A stretch of 64,000 nucleotides of DNA from Methanolobus sp. (GCF_016278365.1 NZ_JADQBZ010000002.1:241507-305506); one strand, 5' to 3'; numbered from the stretch's first letter, positions 47,126 through 55,986 are shown. Notes: generated by a model from the sequence alone, not told the origin. A program made the numbers and translations.

Positions 47126-47476
47126 TCACTTGAGGTCGTGCTGGGATTCCACGTTTGCCAGGAACGCCTCGCCGCGCGGAGTTAAATAGTATTCTGTCCC
47201 GCTTTCCTTTTCCTCTTTTTCGATATAGAGGGTGTCCAGAAGCAAACCTAAGTTGAATTTCGCATGCACGTCATCCAGCTTGAACTCTTCCTTTATTTTC
47301 TCGTAGCTCATCCTGCTTTCTTCACCAAGCTTTTTCATGATATTTCTGCGCACAGGGTTCTGAAGTGCCTCGAGTCCTGCTCTGTGATCCTCGGTGGGAT
47401 TTGCCTTGAGCTTACCTTCTTTCTTTGCTTTCTCATACCATTCATCTCTTTTTTTCATCAGTTCTTCGTCAGCCAT
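47126..47476 (-). CDS. Winged-helix DNA-binding protein
   Basis: A 116-residue protein with a helical, basic N-terminus (MADEELMKKRDEWYEKAKKE) and an ArsR/DUF7347-like winged helix (ALQNPVRRNIMKKLGEESRMSYEKIKEEFKL, recognition helix, then TEYYLTPRGEAFL as the wing). It lacks the Cys metal sites of ArsR sensors. It is likely a transcription regulator with an unknown target. ATG at 47476 is chosen over a TTG nine bases upstream; a TATA-like TTTATCAATA lies about 35 bases before it, with little or no leader. Single gene. Confidence 0.78.
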   Translation of the reverse strand: MADEELMKKRDEWYEKAKKEGKLKANPTEDHRAGLEALQNPVRRNIMKKLGEESRMSYEKIKEEFKLDDVHAKFNLGLLLDTLYIEKEEKESGTEYYLTPRGEAFLANVESQHDLK

Positions 47477-47695
47477 AACAATCAATCATTATTAATGATG
47501 ATATTGATAAATAAACTTTGCTCAAGGAAGGACAAATAATAAATCTGAGAAAGCGGATTTGAAGTAATTATATGTGGCTGAATCCTATAAGCGGCTATTG
47601 CCAAAACAATTATATGTTTTGACCTTCATGTAAGCAGCCTATCATTATTCTAATCTATCATATTACAATAACTCACTATAATACAGGTGAAGATC

Positions 47696-47845
47696 ATGGC
47701 AAGATTCCCAGAAGCTGAAAACAGAATACTGAACAAGAAGATTTGTATGAAATGTAATGCACGCAATGCAAGCCGTGCAACCAGATGCAGAAAATGCAGC
47801 AGCGAGAGCCTGCGTCCAAAATCCAAGGAAGCCAAGGGTGGCTGA
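47696..47845 (+). CDS. rpl40e: Ribosomal protein L40e
   Basis: A 49-residue ribosomal protein read by eye. It begins [20 protein letters not shown] and has two CxxC zinc knuckles (CMKC and CRKC) with a basic tail ([11 protein letters not shown]). This is the standard archaeal L40e, a small zinc protein of the large subunit. GGTGA lies five bases before the ATG. The stop lies six bases before the GGGP synthase start, so the two are cotranscribed. Confidence 0.94.
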   Translation: MARFPEAENRILNKKICMKCNARNASRATRCRKCSSESLRPKSKEAKGG

Positions 47846-47851
47846 TCATTC

Positions 47852-48598
47852 TTGATCCAAGTGGAAAAGTACCTGAACGAGATCGCAGAGCGCGAGGGTA
47901 CAGTTCACTTGACACTGATCGACCCGGCATCTCAGTCTCCTGACGAAGCAGCAGAGATAGCCTTTGCTGCGGCACAGGGAGGTACGGATGCTATCATGGT
48001 CGGCGGTTCCACGGGAGCCGGAGGAGTGCTGCTTGATCAGACACTCCTTAAGATCAAAGAAAGGACAGACAGACCAACTATCCTTTTCCCCGGAAATGCT
48101 GCAGGTGTCAGCAGGCATGCAGATGCCATATTCTTTATGAGCCTGCTTAATTCCAGGGACATAAATTTTGTAACTACTAACCAGGCAATGGGAGCGCCCC
48201 TTGTCTACAAGAGCGGCATCGAACCCATCTCGATGGCATACATTATCGTAGAACCCGGAGGTACTGTAGGCTGGGTAGGGGATGCGAGACTTATCCCAAA
48301 GGGCAAGCCGGAAATAGCAGTTGCCTATGCACTTGCAGGAAAATACCTGGGTATGCATTACACATACCTTGAAGCAGGTTCCGGAGCTGACGAGCCGATA
48401 AGGCCCGAAATGATCGCTGCGGTAAAGCATGTCCTCGGAGACAATAAGCTTATCATCGGCGGAGGCATACGCGATGCTGCAACTGCAAAGCAATGTGCAC
48501 TTGCCGGCGCGGATATGATTGTCACGGGTACAGTGGTTGAAAAGAACTCTCATGTCACCGCAAAGATAGAGGAACTGGTATCAGCTATCAAGACCTGA
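47852..48598 (+). CDS. Geranylgeranylglyceryl phosphate synthase
   Basis: A 248-residue TIM-barrel prenyltransferase that joins geranylgeranyl diphosphate to sn-glycerol 1-phosphate, the first committed step of archaeal ether lipids. Family parts: HLTLIDPASQS at the start, IMVGGSTGAGG, ILFPGNAAGVSRHADAIFFM, YTYLEAGSGADEPI and LIIGGGIRDAATA. It belongs to the larger group II type. The start is TTG; GGTGGC lies about ten bases before it, and no ATG is available. Cotranscribed with L40e. DGGGP synthase, the next enzyme, is at 6611-7462. Confidence 0.94.
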   Translation: MIQVEKYLNEIAEREGTVHLTLIDPASQSPDEAAEIAFAAAQGGTDAIMVGGSTGAGGVLLDQTLLKIKERTDRPTILFPGNAAGVSRHADAIFFMSLLNSRDINFVTTNQAMGAPLVYKSGIEPISMAYIIVEPGGTVGWVGDARLIPKGKPEIAVAYALAGKYLGMHYTYLEAGSGADEPIRPEMIAAVKHVLGDNKLIIGGGIRDAATAKQCALAGADMIVTGTVVEKNSHVTAKIEELVSAIKT

Positions 48599-48662
48599 TG
48601 CACCGAAAGCGATTTTCCTTTTTTATACTTATTTTCATTGATTTTCATCAGAGGTTTTGACA

Positions 48663-50381
48663 ATGCTTGAAGTATCCGACATCGTAAAGGAATATAACTC
48701 CTGTAGTGGTAAAAAGCGTGTTCTGGGCAGCATCGGTTTTGCTGTTGCAGATGGGGAGATACTTGGAATAACAGGGAAGAGTGGCAGTGGTAAGACCACT
48801 CTTTTAAAGATACTTCGGGGAATTGAGACATTCGATCAGGGGACAATCGAGCTTGATGGAAGGAAAGTGACCCCGCAGTCCGGAGAAGAGGGAATGAGGC
48901 ACCTCCAGTCTGTAAGTGCTATCCACCTGCAGCGTAACTTTGGACTGTGGAACGGACCTGCTTTTGAGAACATAGTTCGCCGGCTGAATGCACTGGAGAC
49001 AGGAGATGAAAGCGTTCCGGAGCCGGATTCTCCTAATTATGACGAACTTAAGAAAGAAGCCATGGAGTACATGAAACTCGTGGGACTTGAACATAAAGCT
49101 CTCCATTCCGCGAACCTGCTCAGCGGAGGCGAGAAGCAAAGGCTTATACTTGCCCGCCAGCTTGCAGCAAAGCCTCGTTTGTTACTTCTGGATGAGCCGG
49201 TCACTATGACGGGGCCGGGCACGAAACAGGAAATGCTTGATGTCATAAAGGACCTCAAAGGAAAACTTAGCATACCCATCATTGTAGTATCACATCTTCC
49301 GGAAGTACACCTTTATCTTTGTGACCGGGTCGCATATCTTGAAGACGGAAAGATGATCGAGATCGGAAAGCCTGAGGAAGTACTCCGCCACTTTATCAAA
49401 GGCATTGCTGAGCAGATAGGAATAACTCAGATTGACAAGAAGGAGCCCGTTATAAGGGTCAAGAACCTTTCAAAGAGATTTTCTCTTTTAAGGGTTGGTG
49501 AAGTACTCAAATTCACAGACCTTTCCCTAGACATTAACGCAGGAGAAATAACGGCACTCGTCGGCCAGTCAGGTGCGGGCAAGACTACCCTGCTAAAAAT
49601 GATAGAAGGCTTAAGAGTACCGAAGGAAGGAAATATATATTACCTGCATGAGGGCCAATGGACGAACATCCTGGAGTATTCGAGACAACGCATGGACCTG
49701 CGCAAGAAGATAAGTATCATGCATCAGGAGTTCACCTTATCTCCAAATTCCACCGTGCGGGAGCAGATGGCTTTCAGGCTCCGCCTTAAAGGTAAAAGAT
49801 CACTGGAATATGCCAGAGAAAAAGCTGCTGAAATAGGGATATCGGACAAGGTACTGGACAGCCTTTACAGCCTTCCGGACCTGTCAGAAGAAGAAAAGGA
49901 TGTGCTGATGCGGCAGATGAACCTGACAGCCGATATATATTCCCGCCTTTTCCCGTCCATCACAAAAGGAGATGTGGATGGATACGCACAAGACATCTTT
50001 GCTGCACTTGACCTCCCCCTTGAGATACTGGACAAAACACCATACCAGATAAGTGGCGGAGAACATGTGCGCGCATACATTGCCCTTGCGCTCATAACCT
50101 ATCCTGAAATCCTCATACTCGATGAGCCGTTCGGGGATCTCGACCCAGTCACCCTCAGGGACGTGACCAACTCCCTCAAAAGAATAAACAGCAAGATGGG
50201 CACTACTATTGTATTGGTGAGCCATCACATGGACTTTGTCAGAGAGGTTGCGCACAGAGCAATACTAGTTGACAATGCGAAGATAATAATGGACGGGAAG
50301 CCCGAAGATGTATGTGACAGGCTTATTCGGATGAGTGATGCCAGATACCTTGAGCATGACCTGAAGGAACTGGAAAGCTGA
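48663..50381 (+). CDS. atwA: Methyl-coenzyme M reductase activation component A2 (two ABC domains)
   Basis: A 572-residue soluble ABC protein needed for the ATP-dependent reductive activation of the nickel cofactor of methyl-coenzyme M reductase. Both halves have full ATPase motifs: GKSGSGKTT, LSGGEKQRLILARQLA and LLLLDEP in the first, and GQSGAGKTT, ISGGEHVRAYIALAL and ILILDEPFGDLD in the second. It has no membrane span. Start is the ATG at 48663 with GAGGTT six bases upstream. It lies after the L40e-GGGP synthase pair. Diagnostic for methanogens and ANME archaea. Confidence 0.93.
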   Translation: MLEVSDIVKEYNSCSGKKRVLGSIGFAVADGEILGITGKSGSGKTTLLKILRGIETFDQGTIELDGRKVTPQSGEEGMRHLQSVSAIHLQRNFGLWNGPAFENIVRRLNALETGDESVPEPDSPNYDELKKEAMEYMKLVGLEHKALHSANLLSGGEKQRLILARQLAAKPRLLLLDEPVTMTGPGTKQEMLDVIKDLKGKLSIPIIVVSHLPEVHLYLCDRVAYLEDGKMIEIGKPEEVLRHFIKGIAEQIGITQIDKKEPVIRVKNLSKRFSLLRVGEVLKFTDLSLDINAGEITALVGQSGAGKTTLLKMIEGLRVPKEGNIYYLHEGQWTNILEYSRQRMDLRKKISIMHQEFTLSPNSTVREQMAFRLRLKGKRSLEYAREKAAEIGISDKVLDSLYSLPDLSEEEKDVLMRQMNLTADIYSRLFPSITKGDVDGYAQDIFAALDLPLEILDKTPYQISGGEHVRAYIALALITYPEILILDEPFGDLDPVTLRDVTNSLKRINSKMGTTIVLVSHHMDFVREVAHRAILVDNAKIIMDGKPEDVCDRLIRMSDARYLEHDLKELES

Positions 50382-50487
50382 GACCTCAATTTCTCTTATC
50401 CATTCCTACTTTTTTCAAACAGCTTTAACAGGGTTAGAATAAGATATTTATCATAACACCTACCAATTAATCATTGGAGGTTTAGAA

Positions 50488-50865
50488 TTGAGAGATATGA
50501 CCGAATTATGGAGAAAAGCCACCCTGTTTGGCATTGGCATGTGGGCCCTCACCGAAGAAAAAATTCAGGATTTCACTGATGATCTGATCGAAAATGGTGA
50601 AATGAGAAAGGAAGAAGGCAAGAAATTCGTACGCGAACTGGTAGACGAACAGAAAAAGCAAAAAGAAGAAATGGAAAACAGAATCACTGCCAGAGTACAG
50701 GATACCTTCAAAAAAGCCGATTATGCAACCAGGGACGAAGTCAAAGACCTCAAGGAAATGATGATCGGGTTGGAAAACAAGATAGATATGCTCATAAACA
50801 GGGAAAAGGCAATGCATGAGCAACCCGTACCTTCATCTTTAAGTAAAGAGGAAGAAGACATTTAA
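50488..50865 (+). CDS. Phasin-like coiled-coil protein
   Basis: A 125-residue, highly charged, mostly helical protein. The start (DMTELWRKATLFGIGMWALTEEKI) and the long helix DEQKKQKEEMENRITARVQDTF match the polyhydroxyalkanoate granule-associated (phasin) family PF05597. Archaeal members in genomes without known PHA synthesis are uncharacterised and may bind membranes or lipid bodies. TTG start with GGAGG seven bases before it; the ATG nine bases later is too far. It is 30 bases ahead of the next gene and probably in one transcript. Confidence 0.7.
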   Translation: MRDMTELWRKATLFGIGMWALTEEKIQDFTDDLIENGEMRKEEGKKFVRELVDEQKKQKEEMENRITARVQDTFKKADYATRDEVKDLKEMMIGLENKIDMLINREKAMHEQPVPSSLSKEEEDI

Positions 50866-50895
50866 TTCAAATACCAGGTATCTGGAGGAGGGAGT

Positions 50896-51507
50896 GTGGT
50901 CATCAGTAAAGGTGAGAACTTATTCCTTGTTTTTGCTAAATTCATCTATTCCCTGACACAGGGACCGCAGGCAACTCCTGAAAAGTCTGAAGCTGAAGTT
51001 GCAAGCTGGAGTATCCTGCCGGAAAATCCGAATGCAGGGGATGTCCTGATAATTCAGGGTAAGACAGAGCCCGATAAGGCGATGGACATCGAAGTCTCAT
51101 TTTCAAGAGATGTGGCTGTCAGGGACGGCTCTTACGAGTATAGTTTTGAGGGAATCAGAATCCCAAAAGGCAGGAACCGTTTTATGGTCAGGTCCAGGCC
51201 CGTAAAGGACCTCAATTTTATAGTGAAGATGTTCATTGACTTTAAAAGGAGTTTTGACGCAAATGGAGACATTGCCGAATTTGCGGAAGATAACGTTCCT
51301 CACGGTACATACGACATACTCATCAATGGGGAAGCCCAGGAAGGCGAAAAGAAGGTGAGGCTGGATTTCACAGCCACGCAGGCCGTAAACTCGGACAGTG
51401 ATGGTAACTTTAACCACAGCTATGGAACAGACGCACTTCCGGCGGGTGATTTCACCGTAAGCCTTGGAAATTCGGAGAAGAAGATAACTTTAGGACCTGC
51501 AAAGTGA
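50896..51507 (+). CDS. Beta-sandwich protein of unknown function
   Basis: A 203-residue protein. A short hydrophobic start (NLFLVFAKFIYSL) could be an atypical membrane anchor; the rest is two Ig-like repeats (SWSILPENPNAGDVLIIQG with a GIRIPKGRNRF end, then GTYDILINGEAQEG with ALPAGDFTVSLGN). Similar repeats are common in Methanosarcinales envelope or secreted proteins. GTG start, with GGAGGAG before it. Follows the phasin-like gene closely. No enzymatic residues. Confidence 0.65.
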   Translation: MVISKGENLFLVFAKFIYSLTQGPQATPEKSEAEVASWSILPENPNAGDVLIIQGKTEPDKAMDIEVSFSRDVAVRDGSYEYSFEGIRIPKGRNRFMVRSRPVKDLNFIVKMFIDFKRSFDANGDIAEFAEDNVPHGTYDILINGEAQEGEKKVRLDFTATQAVNSDSDGNFNHSYGTDALPAGDFTVSLGNSEKKITLGPAK

Positions 51508-51517
51508 CATCAAATAA

Positions 51518-51543
51518 AAAGGGAGTTATATCAGACTCCCTTT
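51518..51543. terminator. Bidirectional hairpin between convergent genes
   Basis: A nine-base perfect stem (AAAGGGAGT with ACTCCCTTT) with an eight-base loop. It overlaps the end of the DUF3303 gene and could end transcription from both sides. Confidence 0.5.
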
Positions 51544-51800
51544 GAGCTCATAAGTTTAATGAAATCAGTAGATTCCATTACCGGGCAACTCTCTATATAG
51601 CAAATGTCAGACCAGGGCAGATTGAATTCTGCAAACGCTTTAGCGTCATTGGTCTCGTACAGTATAAAGTACCTGCCGCCTGAAATATCCACCCACTGAT
51701 TCATGATGTTTACGCCCGCCGGTGGCCTCAGCTTCTTGAAATGTTCAATTACCTGGTCACTTTCTTCGGGTTGCCATGTGCTTATACTTAAAAATAACAT
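51531..51800 (-). CDS. DUF3303 family protein
   Basis: An 89-residue small alpha/beta protein of the ferredoxin-like (dimeric alpha-beta barrel) type, matching DUF3303: MLFLSISTWQPEESDQVIEHF at the start, VNIMNQWVDISGGRYFILYE in the middle and the DAKAFAEFNLPWSD end. The fold often forms dimers that bind small ligands. Function unknown. GGAG precedes the ATG. Confidence 0.8.
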   Translation of the reverse strand: MLFLSISTWQPEESDQVIEHFKKLRPPAGVNIMNQWVDISGGRYFILYETNDAKAFAEFNLPWSDICYIESCPVMESTDFIKLMSSKGV

Positions 51801-51955
51801 ATTTTCACTCCTTCTATTAATTGTAGACAGAGCATGAACTCAAGATTCTACGCCCTATCCCACTTATTACAAATTGGAGTTAAAGATTATTTAACAATTT
51901 CCCCGAATGTAAACAATAGCTATGTTAAGTCATAATTTAATAAGAACTACAAGAA

Positions 51956-52236
51956 TTGAAGATATCCCATCTACCGGATGTCACTGAAAAAGGGTATCTT
52001 AAGCTCAGATTCGATTACAGCTTTGACAGAATAGTGGTCAAGCTTGATGCAGCAAGTAATCGACTTGCATTCAGCCTCATAATATCTGCCATAATAGTAG
52101 GCTCTGTACTTATTATCCAGACACGACTGGAGCCATACATCTGGGGAAGGCCCATGCCGGGAGTTATCAGGTTTATAATGCAGGGTTTTTAGGGATGTGG
52201 CTTGTGGTATACATACTCCGGACAGGACTCATCTGA
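51956..52236 (+). pseudogene. C-terminal remnant of an ABC1/AarF/UbiB-type kinase gene
   Basis: A frame of 78 codons (51956-52192) followed by 14 codons in the next frame that together look like the C-terminal membrane tail of an ABC1-kinase: DRIVVKLDAASNRLAF then SLIISAIIVGSVLIIQT, and after a one-base frameshift in the GGGTTTTTAG run, GMWLVVYILRTGLI. In intact archaeal proteins these are continuous (GFLG-type glycine stretch, then a second helix). Nothing of the 400-residue kinase domain lies upstream; the frame is closed at 51941. A real short membrane protein starting with TTG is the alternative, but it has no ribosome site. The frameshift could also be a sequencing error in a short T-run. 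Confidence 0.6.
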
Positions 52237-52261
52237 ATACACACAACTTAAATAAGAGGCA

Positions 52262-52289
52262 CGGTCTATTAGTTAGAGTGATCAGACCG
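52262..52289. promoter_or_regulatory. Inverted repeat before nrpR
   Basis: CGGTCT and AGACCG form six-base perfect arms 16 bases apart, 24 bases before the nrpR ATG. It might be an autoregulatory site or a leader hairpin. It does not match the element at amt and nifH. Confidence 0.3.
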
Positions 52290-52312
52290 GCTAAAGGCCA
52301 AATGGTGAGAAA

Positions 52313-53290
52313 ATGACAGACCCGAATGTTGAGAGAAAACTTGTGGAAATCATGCGCATCATCAGTGAGAGTGATAAGCCTGTAGGTGCACGGCTTATTG
52401 CCGACGAACTTCACAATCGTGGCTATGCGATAGGAGAGAGGGCTGTCAGATATCATCTGAGGATACTTGATGAAAGAGGTTTCACTAAAAAGCACGGATA
52501 TATAGGCCGTACCATCACAGAGCGCGGTAAAAAAGAGCTCAGTGACGCCCTTATCAGCGACAGGCTCGGCTTCATCATCACAAGGATAGAAGAACTCATA
52601 TACAGGACCGATTACGATCTCAATACAGGAAAGGGAAACGTCATCGTCAATGTTACCTATATTGACAAGGACGATTTTGACAATGCTATTGATGTTGTCA
52701 GGTATGCAATGTCCCAGGGGGCAACGATCAGCTCCAAGGCTGCTATTTTCGAAGAGGACAACACAGAGTTAGACATTTATGTGCCTGAGGGCCAGATAGC
52801 TCTGGCAACGGTATGCAGTGTCACATTTGACGGGTTGCTGCTCAAAAGCGGAATACCTGTTTCCCCCGCATATGGCGGGCTGATGCAAATAGAAAAACAG
52901 GAGCCTGAAGGGTTTATTGACCTCATATCCTATAATGGCACATCTATCGATCCGATTAAATTATTCTTAAGAAGGAAAGCTACCTCCGTCCTCCAGACCT
53001 TCGACACTGGCACCGGGAGAATGCTGGCCAATGTGCGGGAGATACCTGCGGCTGCAGCATCCAAAGCCCTGGAAGTGATCGAGCTTGCCAAAAAGGCAGA
53101 TATTCAGGGCCATATATGTATCGGTGAGCCCGGAGAAGAAGTATTTTATGCGCCGGTATCAAGAGGAATGGTCGGTATCCCTGTAATGGCAGGCATCAAC
53201 GCAGTGGCTGCAGTAGAGGAAGCAGGCATTCAGGTAGAGACACTTCCGGTTTCCACAGTAATGGAATATAAGCTGATGAAAGAGCTTTGA
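52313..53290 (+). CDS. nrpR: Global nitrogen regulator NrpR (HTH plus one NRD domain)
   Basis: A 325-residue repressor of nitrogen genes in methanogens. Residues 1-75 form a winged helix (EIMRIISESDKPVGARLIADEL, RAVRYHLRILDERGF) and residues about 85-325 one DUF128/NRD domain that binds 2-oxoglutarate (NVTYIDKDDFDNAIDVVRYAM, GGLMQIEKQEPEGFIDLISYNGTSIDP, IGEPGEEVFYAPVSRGMVGIPV). One HTH plus one NRD is the NrpRI layout of Methanosarcina, which works with a separate NrpRII. When nitrogen is ample it should block the amt-glnK and nif promoters located 1.3-7 kb downstream. It ends in a hairpin with a T-run. Confidence 0.92.
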   Translation: MTDPNVERKLVEIMRIISESDKPVGARLIADELHNRGYAIGERAVRYHLRILDERGFTKKHGYIGRTITERGKKELSDALISDRLGFIITRIEELIYRTDYDLNTGKGNVIVNVTYIDKDDFDNAIDVVRYAMSQGATISSKAAIFEEDNTELDIYVPEGQIALATVCSVTFDGLLLKSGIPVSPAYGGLMQIEKQEPEGFIDLISYNGTSIDPIKLFLRRKATSVLQTFDTGTGRMLANVREIPAAAASKALEVIELAKKADIQGHICIGEPGEEVFYAPVSRGMVGIPVMAGINAVAAVEEAGIQVETLPVSTVMEYKLMKEL

Positions 53291-53312
53291 CAGATTCCAC
53301 ATTCTCTACCCG

Positions 53313-53344
53313 AAAGCAGAAGAAACTATCGTCTGCTTTTTTTT
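53313..53344 (+). terminator. Hairpin plus T-run after nrpR
   Basis: An eight-base perfect stem (AAAGCAGA with TCTGCTTT) passes into eight T. It lies between nrpR and the convergent DNA methyltransferase and overlaps the latter's last codons. Confidence 0.6.
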
Positions 53345-54291
53345 ACAATATTCATCATTGAGAAGTAACCCCTGCCAAACTCCTGCGACAGAATGGAATA
53401 AGCCTGCCTGTCACTGACTCCCGTGCACTTTATATTATGATAGCGTTCCATTACGTTACCAGTCTCTTCTTTTGTCCAGCGTTTTCGCTGGTTGAAATGC
53501 GGATTACCGCCATTTGACCTCATCCCTGCCAGCATCCACCCGCGTTGGATGTTACTGATCTGACCAACCTGATGATCATAGGCCGTTCCGTTTATCTCAA
53601 AACCGGTAGAGTACCTCCCGAGAGAACGGGCGACCTTTGCGGTGGAAAAACTGCCCAGGAAAAAGTCACATATGAGGTCATCCTCATCCGAAGAATAAAG
53701 CATCATCTTCATAAGAAGTTCAACGGGAAGCTGATTCCTGTTCTTTGTCCTGCCCTTTTTGAAATCCCGCCCGATAGTCCATACATCCTCAAGGTCACAA
53801 TACAGCATGGATGAACCCTCTGAATCCTTTTCCTCAGCACCGAAACGGCAGTAAGGATTGAACTTAACTTCTGCATTGCCCTTTTTCCGGCAGTAGAGGA
53901 TATGATAATGAGAAGTCACGAATTTGTGCTTGGTGCTTACCCCGAAGTTGTATTTCCAGATCATGTGATTGATGAGCTCAAGGCCGTTCTGCTCAATGGC
54001 AAGCAAGATATCCAGCAGGTTGGTCCATCCTGAAACAATGTACATGGAACCTGTATCTTTCAGAACCCTCTTTGCCTGCTCTATCCACCTGAAAGAGAAC
54101 TCCCTGTACTTTTCTTTTGAGACTTCCACATAACCTTCCACAACATATTCTTCCTTGCGATTGTAGAGCTTGTGCAACTGATCGCCTTCTATGGCAAAAG
54201 GAGGGTCAGTGATAATAAGGTCCACCATTGCATCCGGAAGATAAGTTTTCGCACCTGTGATGCAGTCCATATTGTAGTACGTGTCCCTCAT
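53326..54291 (-). CDS. Orphan DNA methyltransferase, beta class (probably N6-adenine)
   Basis: A 321-residue DNA methylase. The catalytic motif IV DPPF lies near residue 29 (LIITDPPFAIEG), and the SAM-binding motif I comes later (DLICDFFLGSFSTAKVA near residue 222), the order of beta-class enzymes. DPPF favours N6-adenine rather than N4-cytosine (SPPY), though this is not decisive. A C-terminal 70-residue tail (HFNQRKRWTKEETGNVM and onwards) may read DNA. No restriction endonuclease gene adjoins it, so it is either a solitary methylase or a relic. It lies between nrpR and amt, divergent from amt. Confidence 0.85.
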   Translation of the reverse strand: MRDTYYNMDCITGAKTYLPDAMVDLIITDPPFAIEGDQLHKLYNRKEEYVVEGYVEVSKEKYREFSFRWIEQAKRVLKDTGSMYIVSGWTNLLDILLAIEQNGLELINHMIWKYNFGVSTKHKFVTSHYHILYCRKKGNAEVKFNPYCRFGAEEKDSEGSSMLYCDLEDVWTIGRDFKKGRTKNRNQLPVELLMKMMLYSSDEDDLICDFFLGSFSTAKVARSLGRYSTGFEINGTAYDHQVGQISNIQRGWMLAGMRSNGGNPHFNQRKRWTKEETGNVMERYHNIKCTGVSDRQAYSILSQEFGRGYFSMMNIVKKSRR

Positions 54292-54504
54292 CAGAGCGAA
54301 ATATGCACTTACAGTATATATACACGCCTTGATATTATTATATTAATGAGTATAAATATTCAAGAGAGAGGATTTCCTGCAGCTTGGCATTAATGAGACT
54401 CGCGTACATAAGATGACTGAGCGGAAATATGAGTACTTTATACAAGACGTAATTACGGATTAATATGAATAAACCATTGTGGTAATAACCGGATAATGAT
54501 TAAC

Positions 54505-54512
54505 TATAAATA
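54505..54512 (+). promoter_or_regulatory. TATA box of amt
   Basis: TATAAATA, 67 bases before the amt ATG. Transcription start is expected about 25 bases on, inside the operator-like palindrome at 54528-54545. Confidence 0.6.
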
Positions 54513-54527
54513 GTATAAACTCTACAC

Positions 54528-54545
54528 TAGGTATCCGTCTACCTA
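54528..54545. promoter_or_regulatory. Candidate NrpR operator at amt
   Basis: TAGGTA-TCCGTC-TACCTA, a perfect palindrome with six-base arms and a six-base spacer. It starts 23 bases after the TATA box starts, so it should cover the transcription start. A related element sits at the same distance from the TATA box of nifH. Spacing and symmetry fit the GG..-N6-..CC operators described for NrpR. Confidence 0.65.
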
Positions 54546-54571
54546 ATAAAACAAAATTCAGGAGTATAGCC

Positions 54572-55981
54572 ATGATCAGAACGTTACCAAAATTTGATTC
54601 CAGAATGATATTGCAGTTCTTGCTGCTTATCAGTGTCATACTTATGGCATTTGCCGTGCCGGGTTCGGCTGAAACCGTAGAACAGAATACAGAGGATATC
54701 GCAAGTCTCCAGACTGCCCTTACATTCCTGTGGCTGATAATTGCAGGTGCCATTGTATTCCTGATGCATGCGGGATTCTCGCTTGTTGAGATCGGACTTA
54801 CCCGTACAAAGAACACAGCCAACATTCTCATGAAGAATTTCATGACCATCTGTCTGGGCGTAGTTGTGTACTGGGCAGTCGGATGGGGAATAATGTACGG
54901 TGCGGATTATGCCGGGCTTATAGGCATTGACCAGTTCTTCCTGATGGGAGCTGACAACGCCATGTGGAACAGCTGGTGGTTCCAGATGGTCTTCGCAGCA
55001 ACCGGTGCAACAATCGTTTCAGGCGCTATGGCTGAGAGGACCGACTTCAAGGCATATTTAATTTACACAGTACTTATGGTAGCCCTTATCTACCCTGTAT
55101 ACGGACACTGGGTATGGAGCGGTGCAGGAATTCTTACAAGCGGCTTCCTCGTTGATGCCATCGGTGTTGCACACCACGACTTTGCAGGATCGGGAGTCGT
55201 ACACTCCATTGGCGGATATGCTGCACTGGCCGGTGTACTGGTAGTAGGGTCAAGGATCGGGAAGTTCAGGAATGGCAAGCCCCTGGCAATACCAGGTCAC
55301 AGCCTTCCCCTGGCATTCCTCGGTACCCTTATCCTGGCATTCGGCTGGGTAGGATTCAACGGTGGCAGCACCCTTGACGGTAACGACCCATACATCAACC
55401 TCGTAATAGCAAACACGTTCCTGGCAGGTGCAGCAGGTTGTATCGCAGTGATGCTGATCACCTGGCTAAAGACAGGAAAGCCAGACCCTTCCCTCACAGC
55501 AAACGGAATGCTTGCAGGCCTTGTAGCAATCACAGCACCTTGTGGCTCTGTTGAGAACTGGGCAGCAATAGTCATAGGTATTGTAGGCGGTATCATAGTA
55601 TACGCAGGTGTAATGTTCAATGAAAATGTGCTCAAGCTGGACGACCCGGTCGGTGCTATCGCAGTACATGGATATTCCGGAAGCTGGGGATTGCTCTCAG
55701 TGGGAATATTCTCAGTAGGCATGGGCAATGGCATACTTGCAGATGCAGTATATGCAGCAGAGGGTGTAGGACTGATCTATGGAGGATACCAGCAGTTCCT
55801 TATCCAGGTAGTTGCTGTAATAATCAGTATAGTATGGGCATTTGGTATCTCATTCATAATCTTCAAGGTGCTCGACTGGACCATAGGACTGCGTGTATCT
55901 GAAGAACACGAGATCACCGGGCTGGACATAGTAGAACATGGTATCAGTGCATACCCTGAGTTCATGATTCAGGAGGAGTGA
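54572..55981 (+). CDS. amt: Ammonium transporter
   Basis: A 469-residue Amt-family channel with a signal-like first segment (MILQFLLLISVILMAFAVPGSAE) and eleven membrane helices. The conserved pore residues are in GSGVVHSIGGYAALAG (first pore His) and AIAVHGYSGSWGLLSVG (second His); GFNGGSTL and the fourth-helix WGIMYGADYAG are typical. It passes ammonium or ammonia inwards at low supply. The glnK gene follows five bases after its stop, the near-universal pairing in which GlnK plugs the pore. Operator and TATA box are upstream. Confidence 0.95.
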   Translation: MIRTLPKFDSRMILQFLLLISVILMAFAVPGSAETVEQNTEDIASLQTALTFLWLIIAGAIVFLMHAGFSLVEIGLTRTKNTANILMKNFMTICLGVVVYWAVGWGIMYGADYAGLIGIDQFFLMGADNAMWNSWWFQMVFAATGATIVSGAMAERTDFKAYLIYTVLMVALIYPVYGHWVWSGAGILTSGFLVDAIGVAHHDFAGSGVVHSIGGYAALAGVLVVGSRIGKFRNGKPLAIPGHSLPLAFLGTLILAFGWVGFNGGSTLDGNDPYINLVIANTFLAGAAGCIAVMLITWLKTGKPDPSLTANGMLAGLVAITAPCGSVENWAAIVIGIVGGIIVYAGVMFNENVLKLDDPVGAIAVHGYSGSWGLLSVGIFSVGMGNGILADAVYAAEGVGLIYGGYQQFLIQVVAVIISIVWAFGISFIIFKVLDWTIGLRVSEEHEITGLDIVEHGISAYPEFMIQEE

Positions 55982-55986
55982 TTTAA

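Noticed and set aside
52190-52252. Pyrrolysine read-through of the TAG at the end of the ABC1-like fragment
   Set aside because: Read-through gives a hydrophilic tail unlike the family, while a one-base shift gives the expected second helix. No PYLIS-like hairpin is apparent.
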